A DNA stretch of 64,000 bases from Cryptomeria japonica (Eukaryota; Streptophyta; Pinopsida; Cupressales; Cupressaceae). The stretch spans positions 914,199,648-914,263,647 of the forward strand of contig NC_081414.1 in the NCBI RefSeq assembly GCF_030272615.1, given 5' to 3'. The notes under the pieces were generated by a model. That model made no database searches and was not told the DNA's origin. It saw only the letters and a list, made by a program, of their open reading frames with translations. Each line of letters begins with the position of its first letter. Position 1 is the first letter of the stretch. The position numbers and the translations under genes were made by a program. Below are positions 48,813-58,270 of this stretch, in pieces.

Positions 48813-49578
48813 GGAAGCCAAAAGAAAGAGAAGAGAGAGAATAGAGAAGAGCACAAAAGTGAAGAGTAGAGATTAAAGACTAGAGGGTGCAAAGTCAAGG
48901 AGGACAACATATAAGGTTAGTCATTCAGAGTGGGGTAGAGAAAGTGACCAAAGAAGAGAAGAGATCAAAGAGTAGTAGAGACAAAAGACTAGAGAGAAAA
49001 GAGATAAGATTGAGGCCTAAGATCAGAGAGCATAAAAGAATTAGATAAATCTCAAGAGTAGAATATGTATGAGTTACAAACCATCATTTATAACAAGGTC
49101 CTTTTAAAATTTGTTGTTAAATAATTATTCATTGTAATTTTATGAGTGGGTGCTCAGATTTGGGGTAGGTGCTCCTTTTGGTTGGTGCCCATAAAGCTAG
49201 GGGTTAGTGCTCCTTTAGGTTAGTGCCCATAAATTTCATGGGTTGGTTCTCCTTGGGTTGGTGCCCTAAAACATTTTAATCAGTTTTATTTGTGAGGTTG
49301 GATTGGAGCAGTAGACTCCAACAACATTTCTCACTGTGGTTTTTTCCCTCCGTGGGTTTTTCTCATATCTCTGGTGTTAGGTGTTTCCCTTGTGTATGTG
49401 TGTGTAAATTTGTTGAACACCTCTTTCCATAAGTTTTTTGATGATTGTTGTTAGAGCTTTAATTGTTTAGAATAGTTGCATGACTTACGTGATTAATATT
49501 TTAGTCGTACATATAGTTCAAGTTTTTTATTACCACTAATTCACCCCCCCTCTTAGTTGTCCATTATGTTCCTTCAAT

Positions 49579-49591
49579 TGGTATTAGAGCC
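49579..49591 (+). other. Primer binding site of the Sirevirus-like element
   Basis: TGGTATTAGAGCC two bases after the LTR end TTCA. One base off the standard tRNA-Met site. Confidence 0.85.
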
Positions 49592-49652
49592 CTAGGTACC
49601 CTTTGGTTAATCTTTCTCAATCTTGGGTAGATGTGTGTTATCCCCTACACCA

Positions 49653-50150
49653 ATGTTGGAAGACACAAACTATGTTATTTGGTGTGCAAGAATGGAAGTT
49701 TATTTGTCTACCTTAGGTTATGATATCTAGATCTCTGTTCAAAATGGTTATATAGTCCCTACTACTCCTCCTACTGATCTTGATGCTAAAAGGAAATATG
49801 AATGCAATGTTTAAGCAAAGAAGGTTATTCTTAGTGGGTTGTCTGATACAATGTCTTCAAAGGTTAATAAATGCAAATTTGCAAAGAGTATGTGGGACGA
49901 GCTAAAGAAAATCTATGGTGAAGATCCTACAACTGTTGGATTAGATTGTGAGAGAAAGAATATTAAAGGAGCAATAAAATGTGTAGATGGTAAGAGAAGA
50001 TCATATTGTAGCTGCAGTGAAGATGAAAAGGAAGCCCAATTGCTCATAGCACATAAGACCCAAAATAAGGAGAAAACATTTGTGTGATAGTGCTTCTCAA
50101 TATTGTAGTCTGGACCCTTTTGGAAGCAATGAAGAAAATGAAGAAGAATA
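49653..50150 (+). pseudogene. Sirevirus-like gag, N-terminal half
   Basis: ATG at 49653 reads a Copia gag start (TNYVIWCARMEVYLSTLGYD) and NGYIVPTTPPTDLDAKRKYE. A TAA at 49812-49814 breaks it; it continues in phase as AKKVILSGLSDTMSSKVNKC (from about 49815) to 50087. After more stops the frame is cut at 50150 by the minus-strand element; the second half resumes at 55528. Confidence 0.85.
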
Positions 50151-51345
50151 TGTAAAGCGGAAAAATCGAACCCTAGTTGTTCTCCCCTCCCCAACTCCAA
50201 GGAGAGAGAAGGGAGAGTCACTAGGGTTGATGGTTTTCACTTGGGAAAGACTTTACATTCAAAAGAGGGGTTGAAACCCACAAGATCCAATCTCATGCAA
50301 TGCAAGATTGGATTCTAGATGAGTTTCAAGGGGTAAGACATCAAGGATACCCTGTTTTGTAAAGAAAGTAGATAGAAAGATTGAACTAGGAATGCATGTA
50401 AAGTGGGAAATATTCACTTATAAACAGAGATAGGGATATGGTATGAAGCTGCGGACCTGGAATTAGCAGTAAAATGTCGAGACGGTCCTATTCTGCAAAT
50501 TTGAGCGAAAGTTGATGGGACAATGGCGCCCGGCGTGCACACGGTCCTCCGAAAAATCTGCGAAACGAAGGGGGATTTGTTCGTCTCTGCATAAGGATTC
50601 CAGATCTTCAATTACAGCCGCGTACCTGCAACCTACACACGGAAAAGAGAGGACGTTTGGGGGGTTAGGGATGAGGGGTTTGCCTTTAGGTCAAACCCCA
50701 GTTTTGGAATTAACCAAGAAATGAGAATGCTATAAATGTAAATGTTTGTAATGTAAACAAGTACTGATACCTTGTTGTAAGAATGTTTGTATTCTTACAT
50801 GCGAAGGTGTAATGTATGTAGTATGTTGTATGTTGTATGTGATCTCCTCTTCAATGGTTGAATCCTTGTCTTTAATGCAACACTTGGCCTTGAATGGAGA
50901 CTTAGAATGCTCAATTGCTTGAAAGAATGTTTGAATGATTGAATGCTTGAATGCTTGAATGTTTGAATATCGTTTCTACCTTTTTTCCATCTACCAAAAT
51001 GGGAGAGGAAATGTAGTTTATATACTTGTCAATTAGGGCTGATAGACTGATTTTCCCGACCTTAGGCCGACCTAGGAAGATTATTTTCCAATTTGCAAAC
51101 TTAAAGACTCGAAGCCCCATAAGAGACCAGGCCCAAAATAGGGCCAGGGACCAGGGCACTGGGCGCCATGGTCCCACCTCCCGGGACAGCAGGGTGTAAG
51201 GAGGATCAGGCCAGGATGCTGAAAAATGTAGTTTTTGGTGTCATGAACAAGTTTCGGGGTCTCCATTCAGGTTCCGTGTTGCATCGCCATCGTGAAGACC
51301 CAAACGCAGTCGAAATTGCAAGTGTCACAATTTTAGGACGCTACA
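50151..51345 (-). repeat. 3' LTR (minus sense) of the non-autonomous element
   Basis: 1195 bp. It contains a TGAATGCT-like microsatellite run near 50935-50970 and one copy of a conserved GTGCACACGGTCCTC motif near 50533. Confidence 0.9.
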
Positions 51346-51358
51346 TTTAGCCCCCACT
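51346..51358 (-). other. Polypurine tract of the non-autonomous element
   Basis: On the minus strand, GTGGGGGCTAAA immediately precedes the LTR start. Similar G5 tracts recur near 51463, 51650 and 51769. Confidence 0.65.
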
Positions 51359-52091
51359 TTAGCGGGAGTATAAGAGTACGCCAATACTTCCGGTAAAGTA
51401 CAAGGAAACAACATTGAAAAGCTTTCACCACGTCAAGGAGGCAAGATACACCAAGCCCCCAGTGGACTAAGGATCTTACAACTTCGATTGACAAAGTAAA
51501 AGGGAAGATCACGAGGGAGAACTATGACTGTCAATAGTAAGGTTCCCTCACTATGAGTCATGCAAGAAAGATATCAAAAATTTTCAAGGCAAAGCTAAAT
51601 TTGTCAAGAAATTTTCAAGTATCTTGAAAAGATATGAACGGGATGTATGCCCCCCTACGTTAAAGCAATCGCACACGCCTCACCGGGGGTGATTGCTTTA
51701 AGGTAGTGATACATATAAGAAATGAGAAGGGAAAGGAGCACGTTATCACAAGGATTTAGCCCCCAAGTGTGAGATAAGCCCAAGGATAATAGACACAAAA
51801 CACAAAGCACAAGGTGACTTTGCTTTCCTCAGGGTCAGTATGCTGTATGATAATTCATGTATATCATATGTATGTATGCATAATTGTTCTTCATTCCCCA
51901 ATCAAGGAAGGTCACCTAGAAGAAGGGAACACATGTGTCTTTTGAGTCAACATGAGAGAGACCAAAAGAGATCTCAATGCTTTGCATCGTCCTCAAGTAG
52001 AAAACACTAAGGACAACAAATAGAAGAATGAGATTAACACATAGAAGAAGTAACAAAAGAGAGGAGGAGAGAATTTGCTATGCTAATGAAA
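51359..52091. other. Non-coding 3' part of the non-autonomous element
   Basis: No ORF. Holds three further CCCCC-bearing (plus-strand) purine-tract-like blocks. Confidence 0.6.
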
Positions 52092-53153
52092 CTAGTCTAG
52101 CACGTCATCTACCCCCCGATCTTGCTGATCAATATTTCGGGAAGGTAGGAAACACGCTAGAGGAGGAACATCCAACACAGCAGATGGAGCTATCACAAGA
52201 TCCAAATAGGGGCTATGTTCATGTTCCGAGCCACGTTGTTCTTGTCTAGGAGCTAGGATAAGCGCTTTAGAAAATGCATTAGATAAATGGTTATCAACAT
52301 CAATATATTCATATTCACTATCAGAATGAACAGGAGTAACATTTTCATCATGAATAACATTTTCATCTATATCATCATCAAGATTTATAAAAATAGGATC
52401 TTTAACTCGCACAGGATCAAGACCATCATGCATCTTATGTTTAGGAGATTTTGGCTCAATTTTCGGTTGAGGAGAAAATGGAATAATACTAGCTGAAGGT
52501 GTTTTTGGGGATTGCAAAGTTTGAGAAGCAGCTGCCTGAGCTCTAAGATGACGCTTTCGTTGGCGTTCACGTGCAGAATGATTTCGTCTAGTCTTAGTAG
52601 GAAGTTGAGAAGATTGAGGAGGAGGAATGTTCTCATCCTTATCACTTGGGTGTTTAGGTTGTGGTCTCATAGGTTGAATAATAGGAGAAGAGGAAGGTCT
52701 CTTCTCTCTATAAGAGGAAGGAGGAGGAGCTGCTCCATATAAAGGAGGAATATTTGGTTTAGGAAGGAGACCAAGTCCATCATGATGAGGAGGCATCACA
52801 TTCAAATCCACAATGTGTACAATACCATGCAAAATATCAATTCCATTCTTATCACTTTGAACCATACATTTTAGACCCTCAATTAATGAAAGAGCTTCGC
52901 TATCGGGGTATTCTTGAGATATCCATTGTCGAAAATCATCAAATTGGTTATCCAATTTTGAAAGTTGTTCTACAGAAACCTCATGGAGAGCTTCTTCATC
53001 ATTAAGAGGATTAGAGGAATTACCCATGTCCTCATTAAAAAGGCCATTCAAATTAGGTTCCATCTCCTCAGTAATTAAACCTTGGAAAGACTTAATTCTA
53101 AGGCTTCGTCTAACGGGAATAGTGTAAGTAGGGCTTATTGTTGTAAAACTCAT
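52092..53153 (-). CDS. Uninterrupted 353-aa ORF of unknown function inside an LTR element
   Basis: The only long open frame in the element. No signal peptide or membrane segment. An N-terminal part (1-60) has acidic runs. Residues 60-120 are leucine- and aspartate-rich and could fold. Residues 125-185 are proline-rich (PPLYGAAPPPSS). A basic cluster at about 187-206 (KTRRNHSARERQRKRHLRAQ) looks like a nuclear localisation or nucleic-acid-binding stretch. 215-245 is rich in SP and KP. An acidic segment (255-290, LDDDIDENVIHDEN) and a short tail complete it. No CCHC knuckle, protease, RT or integrase motif. It fills the place of gag-pol in a non-autonomous element, so it could be an additional element ORF or captured host sequence. 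I do not recognise it. Translation is not shown; the start is the first ATG of the frame. Confidence 0.6.
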   Translation of the reverse strand: MSFTTISPTYTIPVRRSLRIKSFQGLITEEMEPNLNGLFNEDMGNSSNPLNDEEALHEVSVEQLSKLDNQFDDFRQWISQEYPDSEALSLIEGLKCMVQSDKNGIDILHGIVHIVDLNVMPPHHDGLGLLPKPNIPPLYGAAPPPSSYREKRPSSSPIIQPMRPQPKHPSDKDENIPPPQSSQLPTKTRRNHSARERQRKRHLRAQAAASQTLQSPKTPSASIIPFSPQPKIEPKSPKHKMHDGLDPVRVKDPIFINLDDDIDENVIHDENVTPVHSDSEYEYIDVDNHLSNAFSKALILAPRQEQRGSEHEHSPYLDLVIAPSAVLDVPPLACFLPSRNIDQQDRGVDDVLD

Positions 53154-54340
53154 GCACTAAAGAGAGAGAGAGAGAAGATTTTGAATTTTAGAGGTAGCAA
53201 ATTTCAATAAAATCAGCCAATCTCCTAGATTTAAGTTGTAAAATGCAATCAGGACAATCTCCCGAAATTTCAGAAAAAATGTCCGGGACCGTGGCGAATG
53301 GAGTGCACACGGTCCTCGCAACTTTTTTCGAAATTTTCAGGGATGAAAGTTATGATGATTTTAAAGCTAATTTGAAAAAATTGAGTGATTTTACGATCTG
53401 TAGGTAGGCCAAAATAAAGTTGCAATCTCAAAATTGAATCCTACCAAGATTGTTGAAAAATGTAGAATTTGAATTTTGAAAAGGAGGGGGAAACTGAAAT
53501 TTTGAATTTTATGATTTTGGAGGGAATACTAAAAGCAATACAAGTTTTGAAATTTTAAAAAGTTGACTCGATTTCATGCAAAATTCAAATTTGAACGTGA
53601 AAATCAAAGTTGTTGCAAAACACTTAATTTCAAAAGTCACAAATTGCAAGAATTTGAATAAGGCACTGAAATTTTGAATGAATGCCAACACACTTTTCAG
53701 ATTTAGGACTGTAAGAAACACAATTTTGATATGAATTTTAATTTCAACAATTTTTGAATGATTATAAGCCTTTATCCAAGCAATCGCTAGACCAACGTTG
53801 ACTTTAAATTTGAAAGTGTTAAAATTGATAAAATCAGCCAAAATTCTGGATTTTAGCAGAAAAATACAATAAGATCTAGCTCCCGAAATTTCAGAAAAAA
53901 TGTCGGGGACGATGGCGCTCGGGGTGCACACGGTCCTCGCAACTTTTTTCCAAATTTTCAGGGATGAAAGATATTGTGATTTTATTGCGGAATCCAAAGT
54001 TACAGCCAATTTGGAGGTGTTTTGATTAGTGAAATTATCAGTCAAAGGTTGAATCAAGAGGGTTTTAAAAATTAGGGTTTTGACATTTAACCACTTAATT
54101 TTCAGAATTAAAGCACAAATATGAATTGACAATTTGCAATAGAAGGGTAGATCTAAAACAAGCATTAACCATTAAACATTCCACAAGTTTAATTACTTAA
54201 AACAAAATTTTAGGGTTTTTATGCAATTAGCCTCTAAAATTTGCAAAAGATCAAACATGGAAATGTAATTAAGGAAACAAAATTTTCAGATCTAACCATG
54301 AATAATCAGAATGAGGATGTTCACGTCGGGTTCACCAAAA
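53154..54340 (-). other. Leader region of the non-autonomous element
   Basis: Between the minus-sense 5' LTR and the 353-aa ORF. Contains two copies of an approximately 150-bp repeat (about 53205-53370 and 53830-53990) that share the GTGCACACGGTCCTC motif. Open frame 53509-54165 (218 codons, minus) is T-rich translation and probably not a gene. Confidence 0.65.
53205..53990 (-). repeat. Two copies of an approximately 150-bp leader repeat
   Basis: 53205-53370 and 53830-53990 align well, with AAAATCAGCCAA at the start and GTGCACACGGTCCTCGCAAC in the middle. A related core is in both LTRs (near 50533 and 54725). On the minus strand it reads RTVCTP-x-A-x-VP. Confidence 0.85.
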
Positions 54341-55527
54341 TGTAAAGTGGAAAAATCGAACCCTAGTTGTTCTCCCCTCCCCAACTCCAAGGAGAGAGAA
54401 GGGAGAGTCACTAGGGTTGATGGTTTTCACTTGGGAAAGACTTTACATTCAAAAGAGGGGTTGAAACCCACAAGATCCAATCCCACGCAATGCAAGATTG
54501 GATTCTAGATGAGTTTCAAGGGGTAAGACATCAAGGATACCCTCTTTTGTAAAGAAAGTAGATAGAAAGATTGAACTAGGAATGCATGTAAAGTGGGAAA
54601 TATTCGCTTATAAATAGAGATAGGGATATGGTATGAAGCTGCGGACCTGGAATTAGCAGTAAAATGTCGAGACGGTGTTGTTCTGCAAATTTAAGCGAAA
54701 GTTGACGGGACGATGGCGCCCGGCGTGCACACGGTCCTCCAAAAAATCCGCAAAATGAAGGGGGATCTGTTCGTCTCTGCACAAGGATTCCAGATCTTCA
54801 ATTACAGCCACGTACCTGCAACCTACACATGGAAAAGAGAGGACATTTGGGGGGTTAGGGATGAGGGGTTTGCCTTTAGGTCAAACCCTGGTTTTGGAAT
54901 TAACCAAGAAATGAGAATGTTGAAAATGTAAATGTTTGTAATGTAAACAAGTACTGATACCTTGTTGTAAGAATGTTTGTATTCTTATATGCGAAGGTGT
55001 AATGTATGTAGTATGTTGTATGTTGTATGTGATCTCCTCTTCAATGGTTGAATCCTTGTCTTGAATGCAACACTTGGCCTTGAATGGAGACTTAGAATGC
55101 TCAATTGCTTGAAAGAATGTTTGAATGCTTGAATGCTTGAATGTTTGAATATCGTTTCCGCCTTTTTTCCATCTACCAAAATGGGAGAGGAAATGTAGTT
55201 TATATACTTGTCAATTAGGGCTGATAGACTGATTTTCTCGACCTTAGGCCGACCTAGGAAGATTATTTTCCAATTTGCAAACTTAAAGGCCCGAAGCCCC
55301 ATAAGAGATCGGGCCCAAAATAGGGCCAGGGACCAGGGCACTGGGCGCCATGGCCCCACCTCCCAGGACAGCAGGGTGCAAGGAGGATCAGGCCAGGATG
55401 CTGAAAAATGCAGTTTTTGGTGTCATGAACAAGTTTCGGGGTCTCCATTTAGGTTCCATGTTGCATCGCCATCGTGAAGACCCAAATGCAGTTGAAATTG
55501 CAAGTGTCGCAATTTTAGGACGGTACA
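54341..55527 (-). repeat. 5' LTR (minus sense) of the non-autonomous element
   Basis: 1187 bp. It would carry the element promoter on the minus strand. Confidence 0.9.
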
Positions 55528-56945
55528 GAATATAATGATGTTGAAGTGGATCTTGAGGGTGAGTTGGTAAGTGCCTTTGAGGAATTAAAAAATGTTAGGA
55601 AAGAATTTAAGAATTACAAAAAATCAGTCCAAGAAGAATGTGGCCAGTTGAGCAAATGTCTTGAAGAGTCCAATAAGAATATCAACACATTGACAACTCA
55701 ACTAGAAGAAGCTAAAGGAATGTATGAGGAAATAAAATCATATTTTGATGCCAAGAAAAGAATATGTGAGTAGTTAGAGTTGGAAGTGAAGACAAAGGGA
55801 AATGAGTGTAAGAACTTCAAAGATGAAATAGAAAAGCTCATAATAGAGCTTGACAAGTGCCAAGATGAGTTGAAACTAAAGAAGAAGTATGATGGTGGCA
55901 CCAAAGCACTGGATGAAATGTTGAGTTAACAAAAACACTCAAAAGATACCACCGGATTAGGATGTGAGGCTGGAAAATGTTCTAATAATGGAGAATCATA
56001 AAAAAGTGACATAAATTTTGTGTCTTAAAGATTGAATGGAAAAGTACAAATCTTCACAGTTAGGAATGCCCCAAGGAGGAAGATAGATCTAGCTACAATT
56101 GCATTAAAAAAAAAAAAAAAAAACGTTGTCACTACAAGGAAGAATGATATTGATCAAGGTAAACTAAATGAAGATGGCACAAGAAGAAATTTAAGGAGAC
56201 CTCCTACTGGAAGAAGACCCGAATATGTTGCTGCTCACAAGACTAAATCTTTTTGGAGATATAAGGGATCAGATGGAAGGACTGTTGCAAACTCTCAGCC
56301 CAAGACCAACAACATAAGAAGAAGAAGAAGAGATGGAGTAAACAAGTCTACAAGATCTCCACATACATGAAAAAATAAATTTATAAGTTACAAGCCCTCC
56401 TTCTCTGGTTATTGTTTTGTGTGCAAACGCTATGGACATAGAGAAAGTGAATGTAGAAATAGGTCTAGGGAGAATCAAGATGCATATGTGCATAAAGTTT
56501 TAAATGGTAGATCTATGCATAGAACTACTCTAAGCTATGAGAGAAAGAATGTGTCTGCTATCCCTAGTGATACGAAAGTTGAATGTTATAGTTGTAACAA
56601 AGTTGGTCATAAGAGTCATAAATGTAGAACAAAAAAAATCAGTCTAATGGAAGCTCCTATACCTCTTCCTATAATAAACTTATAATCAATAATCATAATG
56701 GTCATTATGTAAGATAACCTTCTGCATGGAACAAAGTCATAAAAGTTCCTAGAATGTCAAGAAGTTATTTTGTTCCATTAGTTGGTCACAAAGGCATGGT
56801 TTGGAAAAGGAGAACAAACCAAATTGATAGAAGGCCCTCTAATCATCTATTTGGTGAGAACATAGTTTGCTACTACTGCAACAATTTGGGTTACACTATA
56901 AAATATTGTAGGGCAAAGATTATACAAACACAAGAAGAAAATTGA
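55528..56945 (+). pseudogene. Sirevirus-like gag, C-terminal half with coiled coil and three zinc knuckles
   Basis: Resumes at the GAATA repeat. 55546-55773 reads LEGELVSAFEELKNVRKEF and a long heptad-rich helix, then a TAG; a KALDEML element near 55902-55922 precedes a stop. Further right, 56032-56370 and 56419-56685 give KSFWRYKGSDGRTVANSQ and knuckles CFVCKRYGHRESEC (56413-56454), CYSCNKVGHKSHKC (56584-56625) and CYYCNNLGYTIKYC (56868-56909, H replaced by Y). An A18 run at 56106-56123 shifts the frame. Several stops. This is a nucleocapsid-type protein in an intact element. Confidence 0.87.
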
Positions 56946-58257
56946 TGCTGCTCCAGAAATTGCAACTGAGAAAAAGAGGGAGATCAAGCAAGATTGGAGG
57001 AGAAATGCAGCCAAGGATATGATAAAGGAAAGAATGTATTCAAGAGAAGGCACTATGAATTTCATGCACAAGTGACATCTCCTTAAGATTAAGGAGATGT
57101 GGGACCTTAAGGGGAGCAACATATTGATCACATCATTTACCCTCAAATATTGAAAAGAACACGTGTAAGGATATAATGCTACATATATGAGGAAAAACAA
57201 CTCTAAGAAGAAGACATGGAGGAAGAAGTTGAGATGCCAAATTTTATTGTTGATGTTGAGATAGTTTTAAAATGTTTTCAAATTTTCTCTAGTTGTTTGT
57301 GATTGTCTTGGTAGTATATCAAGGTTCAACATTGTTGGCATGAAGGTCATTGTAAAATTGCTCTCGGTTGTGGCTGAAATGTTTTAAATAGATGAGGTTG
57401 TGTATAGCTGCAAGTGGTGTAAATATATTGCAAATAGTCCACAATACATTGTATTCAGCAAGGAATAATACAAATCACTAAATCAATTGAAAGATAAGTA
57501 TCGTGCAGCATACAGGCAAAATGACGGATGCAACAACATGAGGATGATGAGAAGTTATACAACAACAATAGAGGGGGAGTTGAATGTATCAAGATATAGT
57601 ACTGAAGTTGAAAGGACAATGCACATGGTAGCATTAGTAGCCTATATGAAGTGATTGATGATATAATATTTTTTGGCAAGTACAAGGATCACAGATAGTT
57701 TGTTTGTTGCAACATGATCATATGGACATATGGAAGAACTTCATAAGAGAAGATGAAAGTGCGTGTATAAGATGACGTGTTATATAGAAAAGAAGATGGA
57801 AGAAATCAAAGGATAGGCCAAAAAGAGTGTGGATTGGTTCAAGGCATGAAAGAACAATTGAAAAAGACACGAAGGACAAAGAAGTAGTGTTTAGCGTGCA
57901 TACATAACAAGTTGTGCAATATGCAGTCTAGAGGAGAGGTTAGAAAGAAGATGGATGGAAGAAAGTAGAACAAATGGAGTGTATTGGTTTTGGTTCTGAG
58001 AGGGAGAACATTGTTGAATATGGTCAGCAAAATGATACTGTGTTATTGTGTAAAGGGGAGAAGTTGAGGTGTTATTTTAGTCCATGGTGTGTTATTGACT
58101 ATAGGTATAGTGCATTTGTCATAGGGGGGCTGACATATTTTTTCAGCTGAGTGAAGAAGGACAAAGGACAGAAGATGAGCGAGGTTGGTACTTGGTTTCC
58201 CCGCCCTTTGCCATTGTTGTCAAAAGGGGAAAAAAGGAGTAGTGTTGACATCAATGC
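56946..58257 (+). other. Internal non-coding region where pol is expected
   Basis: 1.3 kb between gag and the purine tract. No protease, integrase, RT or RNase H motif in any frame. It is shared with copy A (20240-21149). Confidence 0.7.
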
Positions 58258-58270
58258 CAAAGGGGGAGAT
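58258..58270 (+). other. Polypurine tract of the Sirevirus-like element
   Basis: CAAAGGGGGAGAT directly before the LTR start TGTTGG. This form is characteristic of Sireviruses. Confidence 0.88.

Larger units (their letters stand above)
44571..49576 (+). repeat. Giant 5' LTR of the Sirevirus-like element
   Basis: About 5.0 kb including a 1.69-kb insert (47121-48812), so about 3.3 kb native. Homologous to 58271-60809 and 21150-23973. 45540-46020 holds alternating GGATAAC and GTTATCC-like motifs. Confidence 0.82.
50151..55527 (-). mobile_element. Non-autonomous LTR retrotransposon carrying one 353-aa ORF
   Basis: Inserted in the Sirevirus-like gag with a perfect GAATA duplication (50146-50150 and 55528-55532). 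LTRs 50151-51345 and 54341-55527 differ at about 45 positions by eye. On the minus strand the LTR starts TGTAGCGTCC and ends TTTACA. A primer-site-like TGGTGAACCCGACGTGA follows at 54337-54321, and a purine tract (GTGGGGGCTAAA) precedes the distal LTR at about 51346-51358. No gag or pol was recognised. Internal region 2995 bp. Confidence 0.88.

Noticed and set aside
53509-54165. 218-codon minus-strand frame as a gene
   Set aside because: It spans a repeat and poly-T-rich leader, with K, I, F and L bias and no motif. Only the RTVCTP part recurs, and that is better explained by the repeated DNA block.
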